From contig PDHQ01000029.1 of NCBI GenBank assembly GCA_003339415.1, positions 62,001 through 126,000 on the forward strand: DNA of 64,000 nt, in the 5' to 3' direction. This DNA is from Ophiocordyceps camponoti-saundersi (nom. inval.) (taxonomy: Eukaryota > Ascomycota > Sordariomycetes > Hypocreales > Ophiocordycipitaceae). The translations under genes and the position numbers were made by a program. Below, in pieces: positions 1 through 11,461 of the stretch (its first letter is position 1; the number at the start of each line of letters is the position of its first letter). A model generated the notes under the pieces. That model was not told the origin of the DNA, ran no database searches, and was given only the letters and a program-made list of their open reading frames with translations.

Positions 1-2862
1 TGTGCTTGAAATGTATTCACTCTCGGATCGTCCGCCAGTCTGATGCCGTAGAAGAACCAGTTGATGATGTACGTGAGGATATCAATCACCGAACTCGTCG
101 GTCCAAGCACGATGACGAAGCGCAACAGATCCCACGTGTTCCAACGCTTCGGCGTCAGTACGTAGTCGTCGTCCACCCGGTCCCAAGGGATGGCGATCTG
201 GCTGATGTCGTATAGCAGGTTCTGCGCCAGTAGCTGGAGACCAAGCATCTATTCACAAAGTTCCTGTCAGTAAGCTTCACTCTACAAGCCGAGCTATCTG
301 TCACTTACCGGCTGGAAATGAAGCCAGGCGCTGGCAGCCAAAACGCTAAAGACGTTGCCAAAGTTGGATGAAGCCACCATCTGCACGCCACAAACAGCAT
401 CGTCAGCAAGCCATCAAACCCATATCATCCCCATCACAATTCCTCTCACCTTGATGTACTTGATCGTGTTCCCATGCGTAACTCGTCCAGTCTTGACGCT
501 CGCCACAATGATACCCAGTCCCTTTTCCGTGAGGATCAAATCGGCGCATTCCTTGGCCACGTTGGCCCCGGAATCAACCGAGATGCCAACATCAGCTCGT
601 CTCAAAGCCATACAATCGTTGATACCGTCGCCCAGCATGCCCACGGTGTTGCCCCCGTCGCGAAGGCTTCCCACCACCAACGCCTTCTGCTGAGGCGAAA
701 GCTTGGCGAAGACGCTGCAGCCTTTGACCATGGCGTCGAAGTCGGGCGTGCCCTCGAGAGGCGCCAGCTCCGGCCCTGTTATAGCCTGCACGTCGTCGTC
801 GGTCGCGTCGTCCTGTCCCAGCAGCCCGAGCGCCTGGCACACGTTGAGCGCCACGGGGAGGCTGTCGCCGGTCAGAACCTTGATTTTCACGCCCAGAGTC
901 TTCAGCTGTGCGACCGACTCGGCCGCGTCCTCCTTGGGCGGGTCGATGAAGGTGAGCATGCCCTCGAGAGTCATCCGTGACTCTAGCTTGTTGAGCCCGT
1001 CCTCGTCGTCCAATTCTACAGCGTCGAGATGCTTCTCCGCCACCAAAAGGACGCGGTAGCCCCGGCTGTTGAGCATGTCGGCCTGGCGCGCGAGGTCCTT
1101 CTTGATATTCGAGTCAAGCACAACTGATGATCCGCCCTGACGAACAGATGAGCAGAGAGAAAGCACCTCGTCGTAAGCACCCTTGCAGATGAGCAGTTTC
1201 TGGCCGGTCGCGCCGCGGACAACACACGACGATCGCCGCCGCTCAAAGGTGAATGGAATCGCCGCCAGCTTTTCGTACGATGCGACGCTTACGGTCGAGC
1301 TGTCTCGGAGTCGGTGCTGAAGGATAGCTTGGTCGATGTTGTTGCCATTGGAGCCCTGGATGCTGGCGTCGACCATCGCCAGCTTGAGCACCGCCATGTT
1401 CTCCGCGCCCGAGTGATCGATGAAGTGGCAGAGAGTGATCTCGTCCTTGGTCAAGGTGCCCGTCTAAGCCAGCGACTCCACGTTAGCTGCCAAGACGCGC
1501 GCAGAATTGTGGGAAGAGGCTCTGTTGACCTTGTCGCTGCAAAGGACCGTCATAGCCCCTAGGTTCTGAACCGAGTCAAGACGCTTGACGATAGCTTTCA
1601 TCTTGGAGAGCAGATAGGCGCCGCGTGCGAGGTTGGCATTGACGATGGCCGGCAGCATTTCCGGAACGAGACCGACGGCAACGCTGACGCTGAAGAGGGC
1701 CGCCGCGTTCCAGTCGCCAGTCATCTTACCAGAGATGCCGAGAACCTGATTTGAATCAGCCGCTTAACTTCCCTTGTCTGGAGAAGGGGGGGAAGCCACT
1801 GACGATGGGAACCATGACACACATGAAGCCAATCAGCATGTAGCTCACATGACGGATGCCTCTTTGGAATGCGTTGGGAGCTCGTTTCTTGGTGAGCTCG
1901 TTGGCCATGTTGGCCACGAGAACGTCTGCATGTCTGATCAGCCGCTAAACACGCACAAGTCCAGCAGCTTCACCAAAAACTAACCTCCTCCAGTCCGCAA
2001 GACGAGGGCAAGACCGTTTCCAGACACGACGCTGGTGCCCATGAAGGCGATGTTGGGCAAGTCGAATAAAGTGGCCTCCTTGTCGCCGTCTGGGTTCGAC
2101 ACCTTGGCCACGGGCTCGCTTTCCCCGGTCCAGCTCGACTGACTGATTCGCAAGAATGACGCTTCGAGGATCAAGCAATCAGCAGGTACAACGCAGCCGG
2201 GAGAAAGGCGGACGGTGTCTCCGGGGACGAGGTCCATTGCCGCGATGGTGGTCTGATCTCGGTCCCGGGACTCCTTCGAGTCGGAGCTCGGGCTCTGCAA
2301 CGGGCGGCCAACCTTGACCTTGTTTGTGATGGACGATTGGAGGCGGAAGACGGCCAGGCTGCTACGATATTCCTGCCAGAACCGGACGAGGATGGAAATG
2401 GTGACCATGACGAGCAGGACAATGATGCTGGCCTGTAAGTCTCGTGTCAATTATGGTCTTGCGTGCCCTGCCCTGCCCTTCACTGCCATGGTTACTTACC
2501 CATCTCCGATCAGGAACAGCGGCGTTGATGATAGCCAAGAAGATGAGCAAGACGTTGAACGGGTTCGGAATCGCACGAAGCAAAGTCTTGATCCATGACG
2601 GCGGCTTCTGCGTCGGCAAGACATTGGCACCCTTGATGCTGCGGCGAGAAGCGGCCTCGGACTCGGTCAGGCCATCGACGTCCGTCCTCAGGTGCTCGAG
2701 AGTGAGGTCCACAGGGGCCGAGGCAAAGGCAGAGAGGATAGCCTCAGGCGAGTCATCGCAGGCCGACGACGGCGGAAGAGCCCACGAAGCGCTGGCGGGC
2801 CATGCCTTGGAAGGCGAGCGCGAAGCCCAGCGGGCCGGGATGATGCGAGCCAAGAAGGGCAT
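1..2862 (-). CDS. P-type Mg2+-transporting ATPase (MgtA/P3B-like), 3' part cut by window edge
   Basis: Membrane pump of the P-type ATPase superfamily, closest in motifs to bacterial-type Mg2+ importers. Seven exons are visible on the minus strand: 2862-2500, 2432-1985, 1925-1804, 1745-1530, 1463-450, 380-309 and 248-1; the C-terminus lies beyond the left edge. Seen: an N-terminal cation-ATPase segment, the TGES actuator motif (SSWTGESEPVAKVS, exon 2), the phosphorylation motif CSDK|TGTLT split by an intron between exons 4 and 5, the hinge motif GDGINDCMALRRADVGIS in exon 5, and a C-terminal block NLLYDISQIAIPWDRVDDD followed by GPTSSVID, which is typical of MgtA/MgtB. One donor (GTCAGT at 1803) is non-optimal, but the frame continues properly. 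Fungi carry few such pumps; Mg2+ as the substrate is inferred from the family. Confidence 0.88.
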
Positions 2863-5724
2863 GACGAACCAGTGGGGTTCTCGGGTAAAGCCGTCGGTAG
2901 GTATGAGTACGAACAGGTAGTCGTTATTCAGGACAGGACAAGGACAACGTTCAAAAGCTATGGCGGACGGAAACGAGAAGGCTGCAGTGTTGCAAAGACA
3001 CTGGCCTCCAGGGCAGATGCTTGTCTCGCAGCGATGGACTCCAGATTTGCGTTGGTGCTCGTAAGCGACAAGACTCTCTTTCTAGTCTTCCGGATGTGAG
3101 ATGGGAAGGGGGGGGATGAGCTTGTTGATATATGTATGTATGTTTGTATGTGTGTATGCGAGTAAGCGTTAAGCAGAGACGGTCGAGACGATGATGATGT
3201 CTGAGATGCCAAGACGATAATATGTATGGTGGTGGGAGGTTGAAGGAGGGAAGAGAGGGGGGGGGGGGGAAAGAGGCTGCAGAAGAAAACACCAAGATCA
3301 ATCAATGCGAGAGAGAAGAAAGAAAAAAATGGAAAAAGAGTATCCGCACCCCGGTGAGAGGCACAGCGGGAGGCACTCGAGCCCACCCCAGTCCCCTTGT
3401 CCCTATCAGCTATGGGGTAAAGAAACAAGGTTACAAATACAGAGACAGTCACAGTAAACTCCGTAGATGAATGAGAAGCCACTTCAGTAATAATAGCAAC
3501 TGGAAGGGAAACGCAACGGCATGGCGTTTTGTCTGATAAGACGCAATGCAACTAACAACCCTGGAAGCCAACTCATCCCCCCCCTCCCCCTCAAAAAGCC
3601 ACTGAAAAAGAAAGGGGGGGGGGGGGATCCAATAAAGCTGAGCGGGTTCGAAAGTTGGCTGAGCAGCATTCTTTGCTTGCCAGGGGGGGAGGGAGGCAAA
3701 GATACCTTGCGTACCTTGGTAGGTAGGCAGGGGAAAGAATTGCCGGTATATGGATCCGTGCGTACAGCTGTCTGTCTGTCTGTCTGTCTGCCTCTACCCA
3801 TGACAAGTTCCCTCTTGCTTTCGTCGTCAAAAACACTCCAAAGCTATCACATATGGTCTATCCCAAGCATCAGGCCCTGAGGCAAATTGTATACACACAT
3901 AAACACACGTCTTCAAATCTTCCACGCATCCTTCGTAGTTGGTGGCAGACACGGAATCAGACATGGTGCGTCCTCCTACCTCCCCCACCCCCACGGCCCT
4001 ACCTACCTAGACAGGGATCATCAATCGAGGAAGCCTTGTCATCCCTGGCTGAGAGTGGCAGTGCTCGGCGAAGGCTTAGATTAGCCGTCGGTTGTCGGCC
4101 CGTCCGCTTCTTTGCAGATCCCGTTGTCCATCGACGAGACGAGATTAGTACTCCGTAGTTGGGGGGGAACTCGTCGGCTTACCTGGCGTCGAGATCGTAT
4201 GGCAGTGGCTCTTCCAGTGGCTGCATGACTATGGCAACAAGTCCGATATGCTGCAGTATGCATCCGTACGTACATACATTCATACGCAGGTAAAATTCAT
4301 ACGATATATGCATCTCTTGGATCGATCCATCTGTCATCAGCGTTCATTGTCTCGCTCGACGACCCCGGCTCTTCAGATGATAAGCATACATACATACAGC
4401 AATATCAAAAACCCCCGTTCCGTCATGCACCCAGCTTCAGACTAGGAGAAGCCGAGTCACGATGCCTGCTTCTTTAGCTCGGAGAATTCCCACCCTTCAC
4501 CCACCATCTCTCGAGACCGGGAGGCGGATAAGCCGGGTAAAAACAAGCGGCTCTCCGCGGCTTGCCTTTGACGGACAGCCTGTGCTGCCGTCCTTGCATG
4601 TGGCGTTTTTATTTTTGTTATGCCATCGCCGGCTGAATTGTTTCTCCTCCGTGGCGTTTTGGTTTTTTTTTCATCTCCCAAACCCTTCTTCTCTGTGTTT
4701 GAAGAAAGATTCTAGCCCAACGGGGAAGCCGGCCAACGTTACCGGGCTTGCGACGGTCCGTCGGCGAGCGGTCTCGATCAGACGAGATCAATCAATGTTT
4801 GAGTCTTGAAAGAGGGGAAAGAAGACGCAGCTTGCTTGGTAGGACAGCTTGATGCAATAAACAGAGGGAAACCAGGCTTATCATGTGAGAAGAGAGAAAC
4901 AGAGAGAGGTGCAGGTCGACGGCTGACCAGTTCTCCTGTTCACTCCCTTCATCGCCCGTTGCCTCTTCTCGATGCCCCTGATGTCTGTGAAAACCGACTT
5001 CTTTTTCTCCTTTGCTTCACCGCGATCCAAAAGTCTGCAGTGAACCAAATGAGTCTAACAAGAACCATAACAGCCAAGTCGAAATGATACGACGCTGCCT
5101 CGACCCAAACCAGCTCCACGTCCGCCAAAGAGGCGTCTCCGTGGACGATCCTGGACTCATCATTTGACTCCGTCAGCTTCCGCCCCTCCGCCAAAGACTT
5201 CACTTCGTTTGAAAATGACGACAGCTGTGGGCTTAGCGTCCACTCCGTGAGCCACGGCCAGGGTCTTCATACAGTGAAACAGGAAAATCAGCCGAGGTTT
5301 GTGCATCTCCAATTCTCCTAGGCCATGTGCTTCTTGAAACAGGAGCATCTATAGGCAGGTGAGATTCCCGTGTTGGATCGCGTTATCATGCGTTGGAGCA
5401 GATGACTCGCATGGTATTTCACAGCATCTTACGCCACATCAACAGGATGTAGTTACACTTACGCGTCAGCATGGATCTTTTGAACGGAAACTTACGACTC
5501 ACGAGAGCCACCCTCTAGTAAGCAATTCATCATTTGAATAATCGTTCCGCCGACTCAAGTCCGGTAGGAAGACGCCATTATGATACATTTCTAAAAAGAC
5601 TACAGGCGGCTGCACCCCCTTGATGGCAACCAAGTCTCGGCTTCTTGCGTTGAAAGTGCAGACGAAGCACGCATTCGTCACAAGACGGAACAGTCAAAGC
5701 AGACTGACGCCCAACACAAAGACT
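2863..5724. other. Intergenic region with G-runs and microsatellites
   Basis: No convincing gene. It holds two 13-base G runs (3257-3269 and 3614-3626), a CTGT microsatellite (3768-3790), TAGGTAGG/TACCTACC stretches near 3718 and 4003, and one TACTCCGTA motif (4149-4157). The left part is probably promoter and 5' leader of the ATPase; the right end is 3' of the next minus-strand gene. Open frames here have low-complexity, shadow-like translations. Confidence 0.6.
3768..3790. repeat. CTGT tetranucleotide microsatellite
   Basis: About 5.75 uninterrupted copies of CTGT, directly visible. It lies in the long spacer upstream of the Mg2+ ATPase and has no coding role. Confidence 0.85.
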
Positions 5725-6794
5725 TCAAACAGCCCAATAGACGTCGATGCTGATTGACTCGACCATGTTAACCCATTGTGGGAACCGGGCCTTTCCCCAG
5801 ACGGTGACAACATCGCCGAGCTTCAAGCTGCGCACAAAGGAGCCGTTGCCCGAGGCGCGTCCGCGGCCACGCCGGTGAAGCTCGACGCCTGCGTTAGAGG
5901 AAGGCTCGACGTCATCGAGATAGGACCAAACAACGCAGTGGTCTTGCCATTGGTCAGAGGCGGCCCTATTGCGTTGTATGTTGAAGCGGTCGTCGGGTAG
6001 AAGCGGATGGTCGTAGCCGTGACGCGAATGGCTGTCCAAGTGGATAGATGGGTGAACAGGTCGAAGGCCGCAGATTGGCAGAGTAGGAGCTGCCTCGGAA
6101 GAGCCTTCGCGTCTGACGTCGTAAGTGCAGTGTGAATCGCCTGGGCAACAAAGTTAGCGAAGATTACCCATCACAGGCACAGAAGACGTGCATTCTTGCG
6201 AGGCATCGAAACGCTCAAGGCCAGCCTCAAACCAGGTCCAGGAGCCATCGTACGGATCGGAGTCGTCGCGATTGACATTACCCCATCCCTGATCACGACT
6301 TCTGATGGTGAAGACAATCTTGCGACATGGGTGAATCAGCCTCGGCGTTGGATAGTCGACCAGACCAGCGAAGAAGACTGGGCTCTGCTCCTCGACCAGT
6401 GGCAGAGGCTGAGCTTCGGTGGTGTCATAGGCCAGCTCCTCTACCAGACGAGTGACTCGGGTAATACCGAGAGGTGGAGAGCGAATCTATTTCCACGAGT
6501 TGCGAGTCAGTCTTCCGGCGCATCGACTGCAAAGCGATGACGAACGAGAAACTTGTTCTCTTGAGCGCCGGCTCCAGCGATACGCAGGCTTTGTTCGAGA
6601 GAGCAAGAAGAGTGCGCCCAGTACTCGGCGTAGTCGAAGATGAGGTCAATGATGTCCGGCGGCAAACTCTTGGCGCGGTTGAGGGTGGCGCGCAAGAAGG
6701 CGATGTCGCCAGGTGGAGGCTCGAAGCCCTTTTTAACGGCCTTGACCGGCCCGTCCAAGCTGAGGGGCAGAATGGGAGTGAAAAGGTTAGGCAT
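5725..6794 (-). CDS. Conserved-looking fungal protein of unknown function, three exons
   Basis: I do not recognise a named domain. Exons 6794-6546, 6486-6168 and 6140-5725 join to 327 residues. The N-terminus contains LPPDIIDLIFDYAEYWAHSS, an amphipathic helical stretch reminiscent of F-box-like segments in fungal hypothetical proteins. Later parts contain an IVFTIRSRDQGWG strand and a C-terminal block with GDVVTVWGKARFPQWVN, resembling a beta-rich domain of a conserved fungal family. The first donor is GTTCGT, with branch-like CTGAC and TAG acceptor; the second intron is GTAATC...CCCAG. An upstream in-frame ATG at 6926 would add 44 residues; 6794 was preferred because the extra part is low-complexity. 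There is no signal peptide from the chosen start. The function is unknown; existence and exon structure are fairly secure because three frames join cleanly. Confidence 0.72.
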
Positions 6795-8021
6795 GGCGAT
6801 GCTGAAGGTGACTGTGGATGGATGATGGTTCTGGCTACTGGAGAAAGGAAATGGAGAGAGGAGAGAGAGGAGGGGGATGGGGCAATGTTCTCCCTTGGCA
6901 AGAGGTTTGCTCGCTGACGTCATCACGTTCGTTTTTTGTCATGAACCATGAATCACGAACCCAAGCGTAACTCGTCTGTGGTCCTACGGGTAAGTTGCTT
7001 TGGGTAGTGTTGTCAACGACTGAGTAGGAAGGTAGGTATGTATTATGTATGTATGTACACGATGGAAGATGACTGCGCGCTTATAGGTTTGTATGTACAT
7101 ACATATGTTTCGAAGCACACCTTCAGCTAACTACCTATAGTCAGCTCTGTTATGAACATGCATGCATGTGTAAGTTGGTCCCAGAAGAAACCTCACCAAC
7201 CAATGCAAGTTGTTCCCGGTCATGACTTGCAGCTGTCTCTTCTAATTCGGGCTAGCTGGTGTGGCATGTCACCGTCTATGCGAACTACTACGGACAGATC
7301 AAATGTATGGACACTGTTATCAACAACGTCGTGTCATCTTCAACTACCAGTAGGTACTAGTAGGTACACGACGAGTGTCGATGGTCTATCAACGTCTAGA
7401 AAGACATTGCATCACAGCTTACTCCGTACATACAACTTACAAGTAGGGAGGGGTGCCCAGAGAGGTAAGTTCCCGTCGATCCACCCTCTGGACTTGGTAG
7501 CTATGTATATCATCCAGCTATTGCCGCCACCGAACCATTGTTGTCAATATACCCAGCATGCTATAACATGAGACGGCACCTGGGCAGAGGAGATCATTTA
7601 TTCTATACAACAATTCTGTAAAGCATCTGGCTCTCATGGAATAATAGACATTCCCCGTCACAGCAACCTTAGGCAATTCTATGTGTTTAATAGATGAAGC
7701 AGCGCTTTCAGCCCTTCCTACCTGGAGCTTGTAGATGATTACACTCTTGCAAGAAACAACGCCATGTTATGTATACATACACATGTAACTTGTAAGGCGA
7801 GCCAAGAGCCAAAGTCACTCACTTATATCGGCGAGCTGGCTGAAACCTTATTGTTGAGGGGATATTGCAACGATCCAGAAAGGAGCTCCAAGAAAAGCAC
7901 TGAAAACCTTATCCTGACTTCGCAAGAAGAGACCTATTAGGCTGAAGGCGCATAGCCCGTACGTGGCAAAGAGTAGGGATAGTTTATCGGTTAACAAACT
8001 CCACACACTACACTTGAAGGA
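6795..8021. other. Intergenic, AT-richer spacer
   Basis: No supported gene. Contains GTAGGTATG/CATACATA microsatellite-like stretches around 7030-7110 and one TACTCCGTA motif (7420-7428). The long open frame at about 7152-7571 has no family-like features. Confidence 0.5.
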
Positions 8022-8028
8022 TATAAAT
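8022..8028 (+). promoter_or_regulatory. TATA box of the Ser/His-rich secreted protein gene
   Basis: TATAAAT, 116 bases upstream of the ATG at 8144. It is the only TATA-like element at plausible distance. Confidence 0.55.
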
Positions 8029-8143
8029 GGACAGCGACTTTGGCATTTCTTCCATACCACTGCCTCTCAACTCGTTCGATATCATCATTCACCAACTACC
8101 CCAGAACAGCTGCATATAGAGTCTCAATCTTTTATTCGCCAAA

Positions 8144-8809
8144 ATGCTTCGACACTCAACTGCATTTTTCCTTGCATCGCTTATCAGCCTCCTCTTGCCT
8201 TCACTGTCGTGGGCCATCACAGGCAGGTTCTCGTACAAATACATCAACGGCCACCGACTGCCATCATCACCGACCGGGGAGAATTCGAGGCTGCTAGGGG
8301 GGAATCAACGGAGTTATTCGGCGACCGCGAATCAAGAGGCTTCTCACAGCAGGTACAACATACAGCATCCTGATTCCAACGCGCAACGAAGTAGATCTTT
8401 CTCCGACTATGGGGTAGGGCCGTCGAGCTCGCGGAGAGGTGACTCGGCCTTTGGCAGGGAGCAAGCGAGCTCCAGAGCGGGATCCTCTCTCGCGGAACAG
8501 TCACGAGGAGGCTCTCTCCGTTCGACCTGGTCTTCTTCAAGGATTTTGGAACCCATAAATGAGTCGCCATCTCATCGGCAGACTTCAAGCCCTCATTCAT
8601 CTTCTCATCAGCAGCCTTCAAGCCACTGGGGTTCGACATCTCATCGACATGCATCGAGCTTTAGGGAATCACCGTCACATAGGCAGTCAACCTCTCGGGA
8701 GCCGTCATACCACGAAAGTAGGCCAGGCTGGTCACGATCATCTTCACATCAGCAGTCGCGCTCGGGCCCGTATTCATCTCAAAGGCAGTCCAAGTCCCAT
8801 TGGTCCTAA
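8144..8809 (+). CDS. Secreted, Ser/His/Arg/Gln-rich disordered protein
   Basis: Single exon, 221 residues. The first 24 residues (MLRHSTAFFLASLISLLLPS...WA) are a clear secretory signal peptide. The rest is low-complexity and probably disordered: Ser is dominant, with His, Arg, Gln and Pro. From about residue 145 there are degenerate short repeats built around PSHRQ, SSHQQ and SHRHAS. There are no cysteines in the mature part, so it is not a disulfide-stabilised effector. His-rich secreted proteins may bind metal or cell-wall polymers, but nothing here proves that. Start chosen because the signal peptide begins there and the context is aaaATG; a TATA box lies 116 bases upstream. No homologue recognised. 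It could be a cell-wall-associated or effector-like protein. Confidence 0.72.
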   Translation: MLRHSTAFFLASLISLLLPSLSWAITGRFSYKYINGHRLPSSPTGENSRLLGGNQRSYSATANQEASHSRYNIQHPDSNAQRSRSFSDYGVGPSSSRRGDSAFGREQASSRAGSSLAEQSRGGSLRSTWSSSRILEPINESPSHRQTSSPHSSSHQQPSSHWGSTSHRHASSFRESPSHRQSTSREPSYHESRPGWSRSSSHQQSRSGPYSSQRQSKSHWS

Positions 8810-9642
8810 AGCACTCAGTAAAGGTCCAGGCCAACTTATTCAAAGTCCGTCATCTTGCGGCGGTCGGGGAACTCTGAATGAGTTCATCTCTTCAACAACT
8901 GTCTGCAGTGCCACGTCAGCTAGACAAGAAAGTTAGAAATAGAGGTTCGAAACTTGATCTTTGATTGATATTATAATACTTGCTATGAAAAGAAGAGCCA
9001 CGTGCTACAATCGAGATTATTGCAACCAATTAGCGCTGCGTAACAATATGGTTATAACTTATGTGTCATACCTACCCCGATAGCCATTAGCAAGTGAATG
9101 GGTGGTATGACAACATGTGAAGACTTGTCATCGTAGCAGCACCGCCAGTACCAAGAATACTGGCAAAGGCTATCAAGTAGGTAGCTGGTGTCGTGACAGC
9201 CGGCTTGACGGTAATATGTGACCAGAGCTAGAATGCTGATTGAAGCTAGCATATGGAACAAACGAGCTTCGAACTCGGATACCGTACGCGAACCAGTACG
9301 ACCTTGTGACTGGGCACGCCGCTTTACACCCAGGTCGGATCAATTACCCTGCATCATGAAAGAGAGGGACATATAGTTGGAGTCATGAGGAGGCACCATC
9401 GTAAGAGGCCTAGAATTACCTTCGGTTGGTAGGCATTCAAGTCGTTCCCGAAGAGCAATCTCGCAAAGAGTATGACTTCAACACTTGTTTATTGACAGCC
9501 ATCTGCACATCAAGTCTCAAATCAGATGTTGGATGTAACCTCGTAGGAGGGATGAGAACATGTTGCATTCACGTGATTGTACTCACACATACTAACCTTC
9601 GAGGTTCGCCAGGTCAACCAACCTCTTCGCTTCGTTGACGTC
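8810..9642. other. Intergenic; tRNA-derived fragment inside
   Basis: No protein gene supported. The clearest element is the tRNA-like minus-strand fragment at 9255-9327, listed separately. Confidence 0.5.
9255..9327 (-). other. Degenerate tRNA or head of a tRNA-derived SINE
   Basis: Read on the minus strand it shows a Pol III A-box-like TGCCCAGTCACAAGG, an anticodon-type hairpin (CGTAC stem, 8-base loop, GTACG), and a B-box GAGTTCGAAGCTC with a 4-bp CGAG/CTCG T-stem around the TTCGAAG loop. Spacing fits a tRNA. The acceptor ends do not pair and the anticodon loop is one base too long, so it is not a functional tRNA. It is either a pseudogene or a SINE head; only one copy is visible here. Confidence 0.4.
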
Positions 9643-10642
9643 ATGGTTCGAGCTGGCCTATTGGCTGGCTGCATCCTGCTGCTCGCCGTCGCCCTACTCT
9701 GGCCCATCTCCCCTCGAGATATGGCCAGAAGCCTCGCCCATCGTCTACTTAGATACGCCCACAGCAGCGCCATGGCATCAGACAGCGTTCGCATCGACCT
9801 GCCCGAGGGTCTGACGCTGGACCAGCTACAATCATTTCGTCCCTTTAAAGTGAGTGGAAGAGTAGCAGTCGTTACCAAACAATCTGTCAGCATCTGACCT
9901 CTACCAGAACTGGATGGCGACGCTGAACAGGTCCCTCGAGCGCCAAAAGGCTACGTGGCACCCATTTCACGCCGATCCCTACGCATTGCGATCCGTCACG
10001 GTTCAATCCTTCGATCGCTTCGGCGGCGACCGGCTCGGCTTCGTCAAGCTGGCGGCCGCGGTATCTAACTCGGCAGGCGAAAGCCTCCCCGGCGCGGCAC
10101 TTCTGCGCGGCCCAAGCGTCGCCGTGTTGGTCATGCTGATTCCCGACGACGACAGCGGCGGCGACGAGCGCCACGTCGTCATGACCGTGCAGCCGCGCAT
10201 CCCCGTCGGTAGCATGACCTTTTCCGAGCTGCCTGCCGGCATGGTCGACGACGCAGGAAGCTTCAAGGGTGCGGCGGCAAAGGAGATGGAGGAGGAACTT
10301 GGAATTGACATCAAAGACGATGAATTGACATGCTTGAGCGACTTGGCTGCTGACGAAAACGCGAAGAGCAAATCTGACGACGACGAGGGTCTGGCCGCAG
10401 CCATGTTTCCCAGTGCGGGCGGTTGTGACGAGCATGTCACGCTGTACAGTCTCGAGCGCCGGATCCCGAGGCAGCAGTTACGCGACTGGACCGGGCGGCT
10501 GACCGGCTTGCGAGACGAGGGCGAGAAGATTACACTCAAGTTGGTGCCTATGAAAAATCTCTGGCGCGAAGGAGCCCGAGACGCCAAGGCGCTGGGCGCG
10601 CTCGCCCTCTGGGAAGCGTTGCGCAGAGAGGGGCGTCTGTAG
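9643..10642 (+). CDS. Nudix hydrolase, NUDT14-like nucleoside-diphosphate-sugar pyrophosphatase
   Basis: Predicted to cleave a nucleoside-diphosphate sugar (ADP/UDP-sugar or ADP-ribose) to a sugar phosphate and NMP. Exons 9643-9849 and 9908-10642 (58-bp intron, GTGAGT...ACCAG); 313 residues. The Nudix box reads GMVDDAGSFKGAAAKEMEEELGI: the EExxEE-type metal-binding core (KEMEEELG) is intact, but the first Glu of the classical G-x5-E is Gly, as in NUDT14-type enzymes. The N-terminus from 9643 has a hydrophobic segment and then an Arg-rich stretch, resembling a membrane or mitochondrial signal. An internal ATG at 9772 (context gccATGg) would give a 270-residue soluble form starting MASDSVRIDLPEG, which looks more family-typical. 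Both starts remain possible. Convergent with the YSA1-like gene, 67 bp apart. Confidence 0.82.
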
Positions 10643-10709
10643 GAGGAAGGGCACGAGCCGGAGTCGCCTACCTCTATCGCAATCTAGTTAGCCCTGTCGG
10701 GCAATGCCT

Positions 10710-11461
10710 TTAGCGGCCGCCCGAAGATCCCAGATGCCGGGCCAGTACGATGCCCTCAGCCAGAGTGCCGACCCTAGCGTCAATGGCAAACCCTTGAGCC
10801 TCAAGTTTCCTACACTCATCCCACAGGGATGCCAGGGGCACGGTGAAGACGTCAATGAATTCGTTTTCCTCAAGCTGCGGCTTCGGATCCTTATTCTCGG
10901 GAAGGGACATGTCGACATTGACGTGGACCATCCTCAGGTTCGTATTGCAGAAACCCGGGTCGTTGAACATTACCGGGGAAGTCAGGCTGGGCACACCGAT
11001 ATAGCCCGTCTCCTCGCGAAGCTCGCGTACAGCCGTCTCCTCAGCCGTCTCGCCGGCGTCTGTGAGGCCGGCAGGGAGCTCGATGGTGATTTTATCGATG
11101 GGAGGGCGATACTGCTTCTGCAAGATAATGTGCTGCTGTCCGGAGGCAGGGTCGTTGAGGAGGGCGACGATGCCGACGCCATCAATGTCAGATCCAGTAG
11201 GACGGGTGCGCCGCTCAGCCGACTCCCATGTGCGTGTCGCGCCGTTCGGGTCTCGATATGTAACTCTGCAATACAAACGTCCATCAGCAGGGCGCAACGC
11301 GTAATCGTGGGGGTTTCGCTCACTTGGCTAGCTGGACCCAGCGAGCCTCGTCGTCAGACTGATGAGCTCAAATCAGTCCATGTATGGCATTGGCGCGAAT
11401 TCAAGCCGAAGACACGCACCAAAGGCTCTCGTGAGAGCGCCTTACAGTTGGAGACGGCCAT
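10710..11461 (-). CDS. YSA1: ADP-ribose pyrophosphatase (YSA1-like Nudix hydrolase)
   Basis: Hydrolyses ADP-ribose (and possibly other ADP-sugars) to AMP and ribose 5-phosphate, limiting free ADP-ribose. Exons 11461-11420, 11358-11324 and 11265-10710 give 210 residues. The Nudix box is perfect: G-LTDAG-E-TAEETAV-RELREETGY. The upstream PIDKITIELPAGL and downstream NTNLRMVHVNVD segments match the ADP-ribose pyrophosphatase family, as does the N-terminal EARWVQLAKVTYRDPNG, which is only recovered by splicing two small 5' exons. No signal peptide, so it is cytosolic. It is divergent from the oligopeptide transporter (380 bp) and convergent with another Nudix gene; the two enzymes may act on overlapping substrates. 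Confidence 0.9.

Noticed and set aside
3521..3880. Open frame of 119 codons upstream of the ATPase
   Set aside because: Runs through G-tracts and CTGT microsatellite; low-complexity translation only.
7152..7571. 139-codon open frame on the plus strand
   Set aside because: No signal peptide, no domain, AT-rich shadow-like composition and no splice context.
10003..10587. Long antisense frame inside the Nudix gene
   Set aside because: A shadow of the GC-rich coding strand; Nudix motif is on the other strand.
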